Assembly (NCBI GenBank): GCA_910579135.1
Contig: CAJTTM010000013.1
Coordinates: 1 to 64,000, forward strand
From: an uncultured Erysipelotrichales bacterium
GTDB lineage: Bacteria; Bacillota_I; Bacilli_A; Erysipelotrichales; Coprobacillaceae
Direction: 5' to 3'
DNA: 64,000 nucleotides
The translations under genes and the position numbers were made by a program. Position 1 is the first letter of the stretch; each line of letters begins with the position of its first letter. Of the stretch, positions 63,754 to 64,000 are shown in pieces. The notes beneath the pieces are model-generated. The model had not been told where the DNA came from and did not search any database. It saw nothing but the letters and a program-made list of their open reading frames with translations.

Positions 63754-64000
63754 CTATAAATCATAAATATATTCACGTAATTCTTTAGGACTATTCATAA
63801 TATACATAATATAATTATTATCGATATATGGATTTCTAGTATTAGCTATAACTGTTGGATCATAATATAATAATATTCTCTTTTTTTCAATATCGTTTTC
63901 CATATATAATTCAGTAACCCATATATAATGAGGTATTTTAATATCTAACAAGTTCTCAGCATGCCCTCTAGATATATCTCCAACTATATAATTTTTTATT
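63754..64000 (-). CDS. Partial gene of unknown function, 5' end beyond the window
   Basis: The frame is open to the end of the window and reads IKNYIVGDISRGHAENLLDI then KIPHYIWVTELYMENDIEKK, ending KELREYIYDL. An internal TTG is not a plausible start, so the true start lies past position 64000. I do not recognise the family. Confidence 0.5.
   Translation of the reverse strand, partial: IKNYIVGDISRGHAENLLDIKIPHYIWVTELYMENDIEKKRILLYYDPTVIANTRNPYIDNNYIMYIMNSPKELREYIYDL

Overview
The window is low-GC, Gram-positive-like DNA. The best guess is a gut Erysipelotrichia / Coprobacillaceae-type Bacillota (Coprobacillus, Thomasclavelia, Faecalibacillus relatives). The grounds are very A+T-rich codon use, strong GGAGG ribosome binding sites, housekeeping genes of Bacillota type (rlmH, walJ-like, rpmE, murA), BspA-type leucine-rich repeats, and a Maff2/PcfB-type conjugative module common in gut Firmicutes. 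No species assignment is possible from the sequence alone.

Positions 1-33.2 kb are mostly chromosomal. They hold a hybrid histidine kinase with a separate HPt protein, a GH1 glycosidase with an HdrB-like cysteine protein and an RpiR regulator, rlmH/walJ, a MATE exporter, rpmE, murA, tRNA-Glu, an Fe-S aldo-keto reductase, a LysR-MFS-SLC13-SDR group, a BspA/Big2 surface protein, an HxlR/DUF5714 pair, and a lactococcin-972-type peptide-export cassette with a LytTR regulator. Scattered between them are decayed genes (Rpn nuclease, IS200 TnpA, Fic, AAA ATPase start, DUF1349).

Positions 33.2-37.9 kb are an insertion scar: a truncated DUF1349 gene, a higher-GC fragment with a broken IS21 istB, an ISL3-family element with several copies of its terminal repeat, a MATE gene remnant and a frameshifted IS1595 transposase.

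Positions 38.0-48.1 kb hold the most interesting locus. On the minus strand is a tightly packed operon: a 46-codon peptide, HAD phosphatase, split transketolase (two genes), D-Ala-D-Ala-ligase-like ATP-grasp enzyme, SAM methyltransferase, class IV aminotransferase and a DxD-type glycosyltransferase-like protein. On the plus strand, divergent from it, is an agr-type quorum-sensing operon: agrD (unannotated 39-codon peptide, predicted Ser-lactone), a LytTR response regulator, an AgrC-like sensor with a degenerate kinase domain, and AgrB. An XRE regulator lies between them. Both operons carry upstream a pair of TTTACGAT-like direct repeats exactly 21 bp apart, as expected of LytTR binding sites. 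This suggests that a small-molecule pathway not recognised here is switched on by a peptide signal.

Positions 48.2-62.8 kb are a minus-strand conjugation module (relaxase, MobC, PcfB, ArdC/LtrC-like, VirD4, Maff2, VirB6-like, PrgI, VirB4, DUF6674-like, lysozyme-CHAP). It is interrupted between virB6-like and prgI by cargo: an EEP-family nuclease, a pentapeptide-repeat protein and a small hydrophobic peptide. An oriT-like pair of inverted repeats lies upstream of the mobilisation genes. No integrase is visible. The last 1.2 kb holds a DUF6338-like membrane protein, a small basic protein and a partial gene running off the end.
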